Below are positions 15,743 to 24,455 of a stretch of DNA of 64,000 nucleotides, piece after piece. The first letter of the stretch is position 1, and every line of letters starts with the position of its first letter. The notes under the pieces were generated by a model that had not been told where the DNA came from, ran no database searches, and worked only from the letters and a program-made list of their open reading frames with translations. The position numbers were made by a program, and so were the translations under genes. Source of the stretch: CAZGUX01 sp964529305 (lineage in GTDB: Bacteria > Acidobacteriota > Terriglobia > Bryobacterales > Bryobacteraceae); contig CAZGUX010000145.1 of NCBI GenBank assembly GCA_964529305.1, positions 59,608 through 123,607 on the forward strand. Direction: 5' to 3'.

Positions 15743-17209
15743 TCAGGCCCGCCATTCGCGCTGGCGGAACAGCGGACCGTGCAGCACTTCGATCGCGAGG
15801 TTCACGTCCTCGACAATCTGAAAGTCGTACATGCCCACGCAGATGAAGTCGGCTCCGTTTTCGAAGGCGTAGCGGAAACCCACCTTTGGCTCGATCGCTC
15901 CGGCCGCCAGAATCTTGAACGCGATCCAGGGCTCGGCCAGCTTCCGCATGTAGGCGACGGTCTCGTCGGGCTGCTCACACCAGATGTTGTCCTTCTGGAC
16001 CACCGGCGACGCCGACCAGTAGTGCGTGTGGTGCAGCGTCTTCATCCAGAAATCCGGCCGCAGGCCCTTGTCGACGCAGGCCTGGACAGTCTTCAGATGG
16101 TGCGCTCCGATTCCCGCGGGAAGTTTGCTCGCCCGCGTCACCTCCAGGCATTTCGCGATCAGGTCGAACTTGCCCTCCTCCACGAGTTGATCGGCCACAC
16201 CGCCCTGGACATAACAGGCGGCGGCACCCGCGTCGATGGACTTCTTCACCAGCGTCAGCACATCCTTGCCGCCGCAATCCGAGATGAACTGAATGCGGCC
16301 TCCGTTGCGCCAATAGTCGTTGATCACCGGCGCCAGCAGGGGACTGGTCAGCAGGGTGTTGATGCTGCAGCGCTCGGCCATCGCCAGCGTCTCGAAGATC
16401 TTGTCGCGATGGTGATAGGCGCGGACCAGTTTCGAGACGTAGATCAGGTCGCGCGCATGAGCCCAGCCCCCGATCAGGTTGCCCCCGAGGATCATGCGGC
16501 TGAGCGTCACATCGCCGATCTTGGCCCGGGGCAGGCGGCCTTTGAGGTCGGAGAAGCTGGCGAACTGGAACGTCTTCATGGTCGGACTGGCCATGTAAGT
16601 GTCGCGCGACCGCTGGGCAGGCCGGAGGGGCAGTTCATCGAAGCTCTCCCAGCCGTGCTTTTTGAGAATGGCGAGAGCGGCGGCGCCGAGGAACGGAACA
16701 CCGGCCAGGGTGGCCAGCGCGTCCCGGCGAGTCGTGGGTCCGGGCAGTCCCATCGAGGGCGTGACGGCCATCCCCGGATAAAGGGCGACCACGGCCAGGG
16801 CGAGGATTTCGATCAGGTTCTTGTTGACGAGGAGGTAGCTGCCTTCCTGCACGCCGTGGGTCAACGGATCGAACAGCGGCGGGTGGGCCACGTAATACAA
16901 GGTGAGCAAGGCCATCCCGGAGAATGCGGCGTAGCGGGTGAAAACTCCCAACATGAGCGCGATGCCGACGGCGAAGAGGCCCCAGACATTGAGCGCATCG
17001 ACCAACTGGAGGCGGGTGGCGTTCTCCGGCAACCACCGGAACAGATCGGCCAGAGGGCCGGTCGCGGACTTCAGGTAGCCGGCGGAAGTCCATGCGGGCT
17101 GAATGAGTTTGGACCAACCCTCATACAGAAAGTGCCACCCGATGGCGATCCGCAGCAGAGTCAGGAGCCAGTCGAAGCGGGCTTGAGGGGTTCCGAGTGG
17201 AGAGGACAC
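15743..17209 (-). CDS. DoxX-family membrane protein fused to a TIM-barrel-like domain
   Basis: The 488-residue protein has an unusual architecture. Residues ~10-150 are a DoxX-type four-helix membrane domain (RIAIGWHFLYEGWSKL, GLFAVGIALMLGVFTRYAAF, LLVNKNLIEILALAVVALYPG). Residues ~157-181 (GPTTRRDALATLAGVPFLGA) look like a complete twin-arginine signal segment embedded in the chain. Residues ~205-488 are a soluble domain with TIM-barrel features resembling aldo/keto-reductase-like proteins (MILGGNLIGGWAHARDLIYV, RIQFISDCGGKD, KLPAGIGAHHLKTVQACVDKG, ENGADFICVGMYDFQIVEDV). No catalytic tetrad is assigned. The likely topology puts the barrel outside the cytoplasmic membrane. The DoxX call is good; the barrel's role is unknown. 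Confidence 0.75.
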   Translation of the reverse strand: MSSPLGTPQARFDWLLTLLRIAIGWHFLYEGWSKLIQPAWTSAGYLKSATGPLADLFRWLPENATRLQLVDALNVWGLFAVGIALMLGVFTRYAAFSGMALLTLYYVAHPPLFDPLTHGVQEGSYLLVNKNLIEILALAVVALYPGMAVTPSMGLPGPTTRRDALATLAGVPFLGAAALAILKKHGWESFDELPLRPAQRSRDTYMASPTMKTFQFASFSDLKGRLPRAKIGDVTLSRMILGGNLIGGWAHARDLIYVSKLVRAYHHRDKIFETLAMAERCSINTLLTSPLLAPVINDYWRNGGRIQFISDCGGKDVLTLVKKSIDAGAAACYVQGGVADQLVEEGKFDLIAKCLEVTRASKLPAGIGAHHLKTVQACVDKGLRPDFWMKTLHHTHYWSASPVVQKDNIWCEQPDETVAYMRKLAEPWIAFKILAAGAIEPKVGFRYAFENGADFICVGMYDFQIVEDVNLAIEVLHGPLFRQREWRA

Positions 17210-17255
17210 ACAGACCTCCAGTCTGAGGGCCTGTGCACGCTGTGTTCCATCAGTG

Positions 17256-17286
17256 GCGCCGGGCTACGTTGTTTGTCGCCCGGCGC
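17256..17286. repeat. dispersed palindromic repeat, family A, copy 1
   Basis: GCGCCGGGCTAC-GTTGTTT-GTCGCCCGGCGC: a 12-base imperfect stem with one mismatch around a TTGTT-type loop. Related copies occur at 22241-22272, 29371-29401 and 33865-33891. Confidence 0.75.
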
Positions 17287-17313
17287 TTCCGTGAAGAGCC
17301 CCGGGAGCGGAAG

Positions 17314-17371
17314 CGCGGCCTTGCGGCCGCGTCGGTCGGCCAGGGGCCCGACCGCGGTCCGGAGGGACCGC
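17314..17371. repeat. three back-to-back perfect hairpins
   Basis: Three 7-bp perfect stems follow each other with almost no gap: CGCGGCC/GGCCGCG (17314-17331, loop TTGC), CGGTCGG/CCGACCG (17333-17354) and GCGGTCC/GGACCGC (17354-17371, loop GGAG). They lie 28 bases after a family-A repeat, in the divergent region between the DoxX fusion and the cytochrome gene. The block resembles a composite REP (BIME-like) cluster or a structured leader of the cytochrome mRNA. Confidence 0.55.
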
Positions 17372-17435
17372 CCTACGGCGGTTTGCATTTCGGAAACGGC
17401 GTGCCGGAAGATATGATGAATACCGCGAGAAAACG

Positions 17436-20027
17436 GTGAGAAAGGTGCGGCGTCACGATTCCCGGCATCCAGCGATACGGCGAGAGTCGCCTGCGATCAG
17501 CACTGCCGCCGTCGTCTCCATCCTGCTAGCCGCAGCGCTGCCCGCCGCGACTCCCGACTTCACCAAAGACGTCCGCCCGATTCTGAATCGCCACTGTCTC
17601 CAGTGCCACAATGCCACCGTCACCATGGGCAAACTGGACCTGAGCCAGACCGCCGCCATGGCCAAAGGCGGCACCAAGGGTCCGGCGATCGTGAAGGGCG
17701 ACGCCTCGCGCAGTCTCCTTTACACCCGCATCGCGGACCGGTCGATGCCGTTCGGCGAGCAGAAGGTGCCGCCGGAGCAGGCCCGGATCATCCGCGAGTG
17801 GATCGACGCGGGAGCGCATACGGCCCAAACCCCTGAGGTCGAAGCGAGCACCGCCAAGCAGGTTTCCCATTGGGCCTTCTCGCCGCCTCGACGCCCGACC
17901 GTTCCCGGGACAAAAAGCCAGGCGTGGGTGCGCACGCCGGTGGATGCCTTCGTTCTTGCGCGTCTGGAAGAGAAGCGAATCCGGCCCGTCGCCGCGGCGG
18001 AAAAGCCGGCCTTGCTGCGGCGCGTGTACCTCGACCTGATCGGCCTCCCGCCCCCGGCCGAAGAACAACAGGCATTTGTCGACGACCCGAGTCCCGATGC
18101 GTACGACCGCGTGGTCGACCGCCTGCTCAGCCGGCCGCAGTACGGCGAGCGGTGGGCGCGTCACTGGCTGGATGTGGTTCGCTACGCCGAGTCGAACGGC
18201 TACGAGCGGGATGGCGCCAAGCCGAACGCCTGGCGCTACCGCGACTACGTGATCGACGCATTCAATAAAGACAAGCCGTACGACCGGTTCCTCACCGAGC
18301 AACTCGCGGGCGACGAGGTGGAGGGGTCGAACGCCGAAACGCAGATCGCGACCACGTTCCTCCGGCTCGGCACCTGGGACGACGAACCGGCCGAGCCGAC
18401 CCTGGATCGATACGACCAGTTGGATGATGTGCTGGGCGCGACCTCGGCCGCATTCCTGGGGGTGACGCTTCGCTGCGCGCGCTGCCACGACCACAAATTC
18501 GAGCCGTTCTCGCAGAAAGATTATTACCGCACGCTGGCGATCTTCGATCCGCTGAAGCGGCCGCAGGATCAACGCAAGGATTTGGACCGTCTGGCCGGAA
18601 CCGAGGCAGAACTCTCCGTCTATCGAAAGGCGACCCAGAAGGCCGATGAGGCTGTCGGGGAACTGCAGCGGCAGGTGGACAAGGTACGAAAAGCGGTGAT
18701 GAAGCGCCTGTTTGCGCCCGAGAGCCGGGCCAAATGGGGCGAGTCGTTGAACTGGCTGGATCACGCCGAGACCGTTCTGGCGTTTGCTACCGAGGCAAGC
18801 AAGCGGTCGAAGGAAGAGAAAGCGCTGGTCGAGAAGTTCCAGGCCCGAATGGACCAGGCCATCGAGAAGGTGGCCGATGCCGATGAGCGGGCCAAAATGG
18901 CCGGCTGGAAGCAGGAGATCGCAAAGATCAATCAGGCGCGGCCGAAGGAGCCGCCGCGCGCCTACATCTGGTATGAAGAATCGCCTTCGGCTCCCCCCAC
19001 GCGTCTGCTGACGCGCGGCGACCCCAGCCGGCCGGGTGAAGAGGTCACTCCGGGAGTGCCGGCGATTCTGGGCAATCCCGATCCGGCGGCCTTGCAGCCG
19101 ACCGCGAAATCGACGGGGCGGCGGCTGTGGCTGGCCCGCTGGATGACCGGCCGCGACAACCCGCTGGTCGCGCGCGTGATCGTGAATCGGCTGTGGCAGT
19201 GGCACTTCGGCGAGGGCATTGTGGCCAGCGAGAATGATTTCGGCGTCATCGGGCTGCGGCCGACGCATCCGGAGTTGCTCGACTACCTGGCCACGGAACT
19301 GATGGACTCGGGCTGGAGCCTGAAGCACGTACAGAAGCTCATCCTGAAGTCGAGTGCGTACCGGCTTTCGGCGGAATGGAATGAAGACGCCGCCAAAGTC
19401 GACCCGGAGAATTCTCTGCTGTGGCGCTGGAAGCCACGGCGCCTGGACGCCGAGGCCGTCCGCGACGTGACGCTCGCCATCAGCGGCCAACTGAACCCGG
19501 AGATGGCCGGGCCCAGCGTCCACCCGCCCCTGCCGCGCGCGGTGCTGGAAGGACAATCGGTTCCCGGCGCGGGCTGGAAGGATTCCGATCCGAAGCAATC
19601 GGCGCGGCGGAGCGTGTACATTTTTGTAAAGCGCAGCCTGGCGGTTCCCGAGTTGGAAATGCTCGATTCGCCCGATACGACGTCGAGTTGCGAGCAGCGT
19701 TCGGTTTCGACCACCGGACCACAGGCCCTGGCGTTTCTGAACGGCGAGTTCACGCAGGGGCAGGCCCGTCAGTTCGCGGCGCGCCTGGAGCGGGAGGCGG
19801 GCCCGGAGACTGAGGCACAGTTGTCGCGCGCGTTCCAACTGGCGGTCAATCGCAGGCCATCGCCGGCGGAACTTTCCGCGGGCCGGGAGTTCCTGAGCAA
19901 ACAGCAGAGGATCATCGCAGGCGAACTGCGCGCAGCGGGTGGAGATGCAGGTCAAGCAGCGAAGCGGGCCATGGAAAACTTCGCCCTGGTCCTGTTGAAC
20001 ACCAACGAGTTCTTCTATGTAAACTGA
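17436..20027 (+). CDS. PSD1-type cytochrome c protein (PSCyt1-DUF1549-DUF1553)
   Basis: Exported haem protein of the planctomycete-cytochrome group, 863 residues, starting at GTG. A hydrophobic signal segment spans ~22-38. A c-type haem site CLQCH (C54, C57, H58) follows in the PSCyt1 domain. DUF1549 covers roughly 140-360, with DRLLSRPQYGERWARHWLD and a second CxxCH-like site (C347, C350, H351) in LRCARCHDHKFEP. A coiled middle follows, then DUF1553 (~560-830) with RVIVNRLWQWHFGEGIV and TSSCEQRSVSTTGPQALAFLN. These proteins nearly always pair with a DUF1501 protein, as here (nine bases downstream). A role in periplasmic oxidation, possibly of carbohydrates, has been suggested for such pairs but is not proven. 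Confidence 0.9.
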   Translation: MRKVRRHDSRHPAIRRESPAISTAAVVSILLAAALPAATPDFTKDVRPILNRHCLQCHNATVTMGKLDLSQTAAMAKGGTKGPAIVKGDASRSLLYTRIADRSMPFGEQKVPPEQARIIREWIDAGAHTAQTPEVEASTAKQVSHWAFSPPRRPTVPGTKSQAWVRTPVDAFVLARLEEKRIRPVAAAEKPALLRRVYLDLIGLPPPAEEQQAFVDDPSPDAYDRVVDRLLSRPQYGERWARHWLDVVRYAESNGYERDGAKPNAWRYRDYVIDAFNKDKPYDRFLTEQLAGDEVEGSNAETQIATTFLRLGTWDDEPAEPTLDRYDQLDDVLGATSAAFLGVTLRCARCHDHKFEPFSQKDYYRTLAIFDPLKRPQDQRKDLDRLAGTEAELSVYRKATQKADEAVGELQRQVDKVRKAVMKRLFAPESRAKWGESLNWLDHAETVLAFATEASKRSKEEKALVEKFQARMDQAIEKVADADERAKMAGWKQEIAKINQARPKEPPRAYIWYEESPSAPPTRLLTRGDPSRPGEEVTPGVPAILGNPDPAALQPTAKSTGRRLWLARWMTGRDNPLVARVIVNRLWQWHFGEGIVASENDFGVIGLRPTHPELLDYLATELMDSGWSLKHVQKLILKSSAYRLSAEWNEDAAKVDPENSLLWRWKPRRLDAEAVRDVTLAISGQLNPEMAGPSVHPPLPRAVLEGQSVPGAGWKDSDPKQSARRSVYIFVKRSLAVPELEMLDSPDTTSSCEQRSVSTTGPQALAFLNGEFTQGQARQFAARLEREAGPETEAQLSRAFQLAVNRRPSPAELSAGREFLSKQQRIIAGELRAAGGDAGQAAKRAMENFALVLLNTNEFFYVN

Positions 20028-20036
20028 GGTGCAGGC

Positions 20037-21473
20037 ATGAAGGAGCGCACATCCGAATTCTGCGGGAGGTCACGGCGGGAATTCCTCTGGGAAGCCGGCG
20101 GCGGCTTCGCGGGAACGGCGTTGACCTGGCTGCTCTCCCAGAGCGGGTTCTTCGCCTCCGCGGCCGAGACGTCGCCGCTCGCGCCCAAAGCGCCTCACTT
20201 CGCGGCCAAGGCGAAGTCGTGCATCTTTCTGTTTATGTACGGCGGCCCCAGCCAGGTGGACACCTGGGACCCAAAGCCCATGCTGAACAAGTACCACGGC
20301 GAGCCGATTCCGAACCTGGACAACGATCCGCTGCTCAAGGTCCGGAAGCCGGGCACGCTGCTCGGGTCGACCCGCAAGTTCCCCAAGCGTGGGCAATCCG
20401 GCATCGAGGTCTCCGACCTGTTCCCGAACCTGGGCGGCTCGGTCGACGACATGGCCATCATCCGGGGTACGTACGCGGACAGTTTTGCGCACGGCTCCGG
20501 TTTGCTGCAGATGAACACGGGGTTCATCCGCCAGGGCTTCCCCAGCCTGGGTTCCTGGGTCACCTACGGCTTAGGCAGCGAGAATCAGAACCTGCCCGCA
20601 TTCGTCGTGCTGCTGGATCATCGCGGAGGGCCGATTTCGGGCCCGCCGAACTGGTCGTCGGGGTTCATGCCGGCGGCGTTCCAGGGCACGCAGTTCCGGA
20701 CGTCGGGCGATCCGGTATTGTTCCTCGAGCCACCCAAGGGAGTCAGCCGCGAACAGCAGCGGGAACAACTGGACCTGCTGGCAAAGCTGAATCAACTACG
20801 AGGCCCGGCCGGGCCGGAGAACTCCGACCTGATGGCGCGAATTGCCAGCTATGAGCTCGCGTTTCGTATGCAGGCGACCGCGCCGGAGGCGGTCGATCTG
20901 ACCAAGGAGACGGACGCCACGCGGAAACTGTACGGACTGGACGATTCGCAGACGGAGAAGTTCGGAAAGAAATGCCTGATCGCGCGGCGACTGGTCGAGC
21001 GAGGGGTTCGCTTCGTCCAGGTCTATTCGGGCGGCGGGCACGGCGACGACAACTGGGACGCTCACGGCAACGTGAACATGAATCACGAGCGGCATTGCGG
21101 TGAAACCGACAAGCCCATCGCCGGCCTGCTCCGCGACTTGAAGAGCCGGGGCTTGCTCGACGAGACGCTGATTGTCTGGGCCGGGGAGTTCGGCCGCACC
21201 CCGACCAGCCAGAGCAAGATCGGCCGCGACCACAGCCCGCGCGGCTTCAGCACCTGGATGGCCGGCGGCGGCGTGAAGGGCGGGCAGGTGATCGGCTCGA
21301 CGGACGAGTTCGGCTACGCGGCGACGGAAAACAAGGTGCACGTCCACGATCTGCACGCCACCATCCTCCACCTGATGGGCATGGACCATTTGCGCCTCAC
21401 CTACTTCCACGCGGGCCGCAACATGAGAATCACCGACGTCCACGGCAACGTGGTACGGCAGATCTTCACCTGA
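20037..21473 (+). CDS. DUF1501 protein with twin-arginine signal
   Basis: The 478-residue partner of the upstream cytochrome. DUF1501 proteins share the alkaline-phosphatase/sulfatase superfamily fold; their activity is not established. The N-terminus carries a twin-arginine signal (SRREFLWEAGGGFAGTALTW) predicting folded export. Recognisable family motifs are CIFLFMYGGPSQVDTWDPKP, DDMAIIRGTYADSFAHGSG, YSGGGHGDDNWDAHGNVNMN, WAGEFGRTPTSQ and GRDHSPRGFSTWMAGGGVKGG, with a C-terminal HDLHATILHLMGMDH. It lies nine bases after the cytochrome gene and two bases before the SDR gene, so all three are one operon. Confidence 0.9.
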   Translation: MKERTSEFCGRSRREFLWEAGGGFAGTALTWLLSQSGFFASAAETSPLAPKAPHFAAKAKSCIFLFMYGGPSQVDTWDPKPMLNKYHGEPIPNLDNDPLLKVRKPGTLLGSTRKFPKRGQSGIEVSDLFPNLGGSVDDMAIIRGTYADSFAHGSGLLQMNTGFIRQGFPSLGSWVTYGLGSENQNLPAFVVLLDHRGGPISGPPNWSSGFMPAAFQGTQFRTSGDPVLFLEPPKGVSREQQREQLDLLAKLNQLRGPAGPENSDLMARIASYELAFRMQATAPEAVDLTKETDATRKLYGLDDSQTEKFGKKCLIARRLVERGVRFVQVYSGGGHGDDNWDAHGNVNMNHERHCGETDKPIAGLLRDLKSRGLLDETLIVWAGEFGRTPTSQSKIGRDHSPRGFSTWMAGGGVKGGQVIGSTDEFGYAATENKVHVHDLHATILHLMGMDHLRLTYFHAGRNMRITDVHGNVVRQIFT

Positions 21474-21475
21474 AC

Positions 21476-22231
21476 ATGAACGACCAGGAATTCCGCGGCC
21501 GAGTGGCCCTCGTCACCGGGGGCTCGCGTGGTATCGGGCGCGCCATCGCCGTCAAACTCGCCCGCCACGGCGCGGATGTTGCCGTCAACTACCTCCGGCG
21601 CGACACCGAGGCGGAGGAGGCACAACGCCTGGTGGAGGCGGAGGGCGTGCGGTGTGTGTTGGTCAAGGCCGATGTCTCCAATCCGGCCGGCGTCGCCAGC
21701 ATGGCCGCTCGCGTTCGCGACGAACTCGGCCCGATTGGCCTGCTGGTGGCCAACGCCGGATTCAGCGTGCTGGAAAGCCACGACCAGGTCACCTGGGAAA
21801 GCTGGAAGAAGACGATGTCCATCAACCTGGACGGCGTTTTCCTGTCGGTGATGGCGGTGAAGGACGAGATGCTCGCCAACCGGTGGGGGCGCATCGTGTG
21901 CATTTCTTCCGTTGCCGCCTTGCGGCCGCGAAAGATGCAGATTCACTACGCTTCCAGCAAGGCTGCACTATCCGCGCTGACTCGCTGCTGCGCCGAAGCG
22001 TTCGCGCCGCACGTGCGGATGAATTGCATCGCGCCGGGTCTGATCGAGACGGAGATGGGGGCGCTGCTGGGACCGGCGGCGACGGAGAAGATCATTTCGG
22101 AAACTCCGCTGGGGCGGCTGGGCACTTCGGAAGAGATCGCCAACGCCACATACTTTTTCCTGTCCGACCTTTCCTCGTTCATGACCGGCCAGACCGTCTC
22201 TGTGAGTGGTGGGCGTGTGATGCTGCCCTGA
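21476..22231 (+). CDS. short-chain dehydrogenase/reductase, FabG-like
   Basis: NAD(P)-dependent oxidoreductase of the classical SDR family, 251 residues, cytoplasmic (no signal). The Rossmann cofactor motif GGSRGIGRAI is at ~15-24, NAG at VANAGF, and the catalytic Y158xxxK162 in IHYASSKAALSAL is preceded by ISSVAALRP. The C-terminus VSVSGGRVMLP is typical of FabG-like enzymes. In this operon it is more likely to act on an alcohol, sugar or hydroxy acid linked to the exported DUF1501/cytochrome system than in fatty-acid synthesis; that is inference. Confidence 0.9.
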   Translation: MNDQEFRGRVALVTGGSRGIGRAIAVKLARHGADVAVNYLRRDTEAEEAQRLVEAEGVRCVLVKADVSNPAGVASMAARVRDELGPIGLLVANAGFSVLESHDQVTWESWKKTMSINLDGVFLSVMAVKDEMLANRWGRIVCISSVAALRPRKMQIHYASSKAALSALTRCCAEAFAPHVRMNCIAPGLIETEMGALLGPAATEKIISETPLGRLGTSEEIANATYFFLSDLSSFMTGQTVSVSGGRVMLP

Positions 22232-22240
22232 TGCCGATTG

Positions 22241-22272
22241 CCGCCGGGCGACGAACAACGTCGCTCGCTGCC
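22241..22272. repeat. dispersed palindromic repeat, family A, copy 2
   Basis: CCGCCGGGCGACGAACAACG followed by TCGCTCGCTGCC, in the opposite orientation to copies 1 and 4 (loop GAACAAC instead of GTTGTTC). It fills the 49-base gap between the convergent SDR gene and the next gene, so it may end transcription in both directions. Confidence 0.65.
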
Positions 22273-22280
22273 ACGTGGGC

Positions 22281-23645
22281 TTAGCCCGCCGCATCCTTGC
22301 GGACGTTCTCGATCGATCGCATCACCCGCGCAATTTTGTCCTTCCGCCCCACCGCATCCTTCAACTTCGCGAAACCCTGGAACACCGCGGCCAGGTCGGC
22401 GCCGTATTGCCGGCGCTGTTCCGGCTTCAGGCGTTTGGTGAGATACACGGGCGGTCCCGGTTCGGAGGAGACCAGCGGCTCCATCGACATCGTCCCGCAG
22501 GTCCCCGGTGGCAGATGTTGGAAGTAAGCGTCTTCGGCCCGTAGGAACAACGAGGCCAGTTCCGCGCGCACCGAACGAATCGGCGCCTCGAACGCCTCCT
22601 CCAGGGCGGCGTCCAGATGCTTCTGCCAGCCGGCCGCCGGGTTCGACAACATTTTTCCGGCGAGCCGGAACGAGACTTCATCGCCCGGATTGGCGAGGAT
22701 GTGATAGAAGAATTCGCATGCACGCCCTCCTTCGCGCGCGAGTCCGTCCAGGTGGACGCCGACCCGGCGCAGCGTGGGCAGGAACCAACGGTCCCGCGCC
22801 CAGTGCTGGGGCGGTTCCACCTGCGGCCCTCCCAGGGTCCCGAAATCGCACTTCAACGACGAGATGATCTTGCGGCGATACGCGGCGTCGCGCCGGCGGC
22901 TGCTGTCGTGCACGTCGATCAGGTAGTCCACCTTCCCACTCATCTTCTCGATCGACTCGAGCGTTTCCGGCTCCTCGAAGCGAAGCCCCCAACTGTTCAC
23001 GCCGATGGTCTTGCGCGGCCACTTGGCCCGGACGTACTCGCTGACCCGGACGTTGAGCAGCGCGTGATACTCGGCGTGGGAATAGCGGCTGCACTGGGTG
23101 CAGGGGCACCGTCCCTGGTCGGCCGACTGCATGCTGATGCCATCGATCGGAAAGCGCGAGTAGACGAAATCGATCACCCTCTGCATCCACTTCCACGACG
23201 CGTCTTCGCTTGCGCACATCGCGCGCGGATTGCCTTTCTGCAACCGGGGATTCGCTTTCAGGATCTCGTCGAAGCCCCAGCTATAGACACCCAGCCCGCT
23301 CAGGACCTTGATTCCGTGATCGTGCGCCGACGCGATCAACTTCTCCACCATCGCGCCGCGTTCCTTGGCGACGGCGGATTCTACATCCACCGGCCAGGCG
23401 CGGGAGACATAGAGACCCCACACCGAAATCTCGTTGTAGCCGGTGGAGCGCATCATGGCGAACGTGTCGCGGTAGTCCTGAAGCAGGCGCTCGTCGAGAC
23501 GCATCGACGGCCAGGCCGCGCTCTCGTCCGGGTGCGTGGCCAGATCGGTGATCCAGCCCAGGTACCCTCGATGGCGGAACTGAGGTTCAGGCGCGGCTAC
23601 GGCGCTGGCCGCGGCGGCCGCGGCGAGGAACTCCCTGCGTTGCAT
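22281..23645 (-). CDS. exported TIM-barrel-like protein of unknown activity (Tat signal)
   Basis: The start is set at the ATG of MQRREFLAAAAAASAVAAP (23643-23645), because this gives a textbook twin-arginine signal; 454 residues. The mature part reads like a glycosidase-type TIM barrel: FAMMRSTGYNEISVWGLYVS, HDHGIKVLSGLGVYSWGFDE, FPIDGISMQSADQGRCPCTQCS and KTIGVNSWGLRFEE, with strand/acid patterns typical of GH-like barrels and a Cys cluster (CPCTQC). A helical C-terminal part follows ~310. I cannot name a family. It is the last gene of a minus-strand trio with the DUF4824 and DUF2157 genes 21 bases upstream, but may be functionally separate. Confidence 0.65.
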   Translation of the reverse strand: MQRREFLAAAAAASAVAAPEPQFRHRGYLGWITDLATHPDESAAWPSMRLDERLLQDYRDTFAMMRSTGYNEISVWGLYVSRAWPVDVESAVAKERGAMVEKLIASAHDHGIKVLSGLGVYSWGFDEILKANPRLQKGNPRAMCASEDASWKWMQRVIDFVYSRFPIDGISMQSADQGRCPCTQCSRYSHAEYHALLNVRVSEYVRAKWPRKTIGVNSWGLRFEEPETLESIEKMSGKVDYLIDVHDSSRRRDAAYRRKIISSLKCDFGTLGGPQVEPPQHWARDRWFLPTLRRVGVHLDGLAREGGRACEFFYHILANPGDEVSFRLAGKMLSNPAAGWQKHLDAALEEAFEAPIRSVRAELASLFLRAEDAYFQHLPPGTCGTMSMEPLVSSEPGPPVYLTKRLKPEQRRQYGADLAAVFQGFAKLKDAVGRKDKIARVMRSIENVRKDAAG

Positions 23646-23666
23646 GAACGAAGTGTCGCACACGGA

Positions 23667-24455
23667 TCACGGCGTCATCTCGACCGAGGCCACCCACGGC
23701 TCGTTGAGAGCGCCCCACCGCACCAGCACCCGATACCGGGGCTTCGGCAATTCGCCCCCGGCAGCGAACAGATAGGAAGGCGAAGAGAGTTGTCCCAGAT
23801 TCTTGAGTTTCGCCCGGTGCCCGTCCGGGATCTCCAGACGCGCGGGCAGGATCGAGTGGATACGCCCGTACCGCGGGTAACCGGCGTGCCCCGGCTGGAT
23901 CCAGTACGGATTCTGCCACCGGATCTCACAGCGGAGAACCGCGTATCGCGAACGATCCGGGTACTGTGCGGCGAGCGGGCCGGCATCGCGAGCCGCCCCT
24001 ACCGGGATCAGGGCGGATGCCTGTTCCACCTGGCGAGGGCTCGCGGGTGTTGGTAGGCGACTCTGCAATCTCTGGCGTTCCTCGATTAACTGGAGCCGCG
24101 TCGCTTGCCATTCGTCGCGGGCCGCTCCGCCCAACTCGAACGCGGCGTAGGCCACACGCGTGGGTTCTCTCCAGCGCCCCTCGGTACGGGTTGGCCGGGT
24201 GTCGAACCCCAACTCGGCCATCCTGCGTTCGTCCAGCCAGGGATACCCGCGGTTCTCGTAGTCGTTCCCGGCGAACGTCAACAGAAGGGCCGGTTCACCG
24301 CCATCGTCGCGTGCGGGGAAATACTGAAGCTCGCGCTCGGTCAGCCAAAGCTCCGAGGTCACGGCCGAACGGTTCCGGTAGACATGAATGCCGATCGAAG
24401 CATTCGTCAGAACGGCGACGGCGGCGGCCGCCCACAGCAGGGGGCGACTCCTCAT
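23667..24455 (-). CDS. DUF4824 family membrane-anchored protein
   Basis: The start is at the ATG of MRSRPLLWAAAAVAVLTNAS (24453-24455), overlapping the stop of the DUF2157 gene (ATGA); 262 residues. One N-terminal membrane helix is followed by an extracytoplasmic domain with the DUF4824 features LTERELQYF, WLDERRMAELGFD, RVAYAAFELGG and the stretch YPDRSRYAVLRCEIR. Function unknown. In many genomes this family follows a DUF2157/DUF4401 membrane protein, exactly as here, so the two are probably one complex. No motif suggests enzymatic activity. Confidence 0.75.
   Translation of the reverse strand: MRSRPLLWAAAAVAVLTNASIGIHVYRNRSAVTSELWLTERELQYFPARDDGGEPALLLTFAGNDYENRGYPWLDERRMAELGFDTRPTRTEGRWREPTRVAYAAFELGGAARDEWQATRLQLIEERQRLQSRLPTPASPRQVEQASALIPVGAARDAGPLAAQYPDRSRYAVLRCEIRWQNPYWIQPGHAGYPRYGRIHSILPARLEIPDGHRAKLKNLGQLSSPSYLFAAGGELPKPRYRVLVRWGALNEPWVASVEMTP

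Noticed and set aside
17526..19955. 809-codon minus-strand open frame opposite the cytochrome gene
   Set aside because: Antisense shadow frame. The real gene on the plus strand has haem and DUF motifs.
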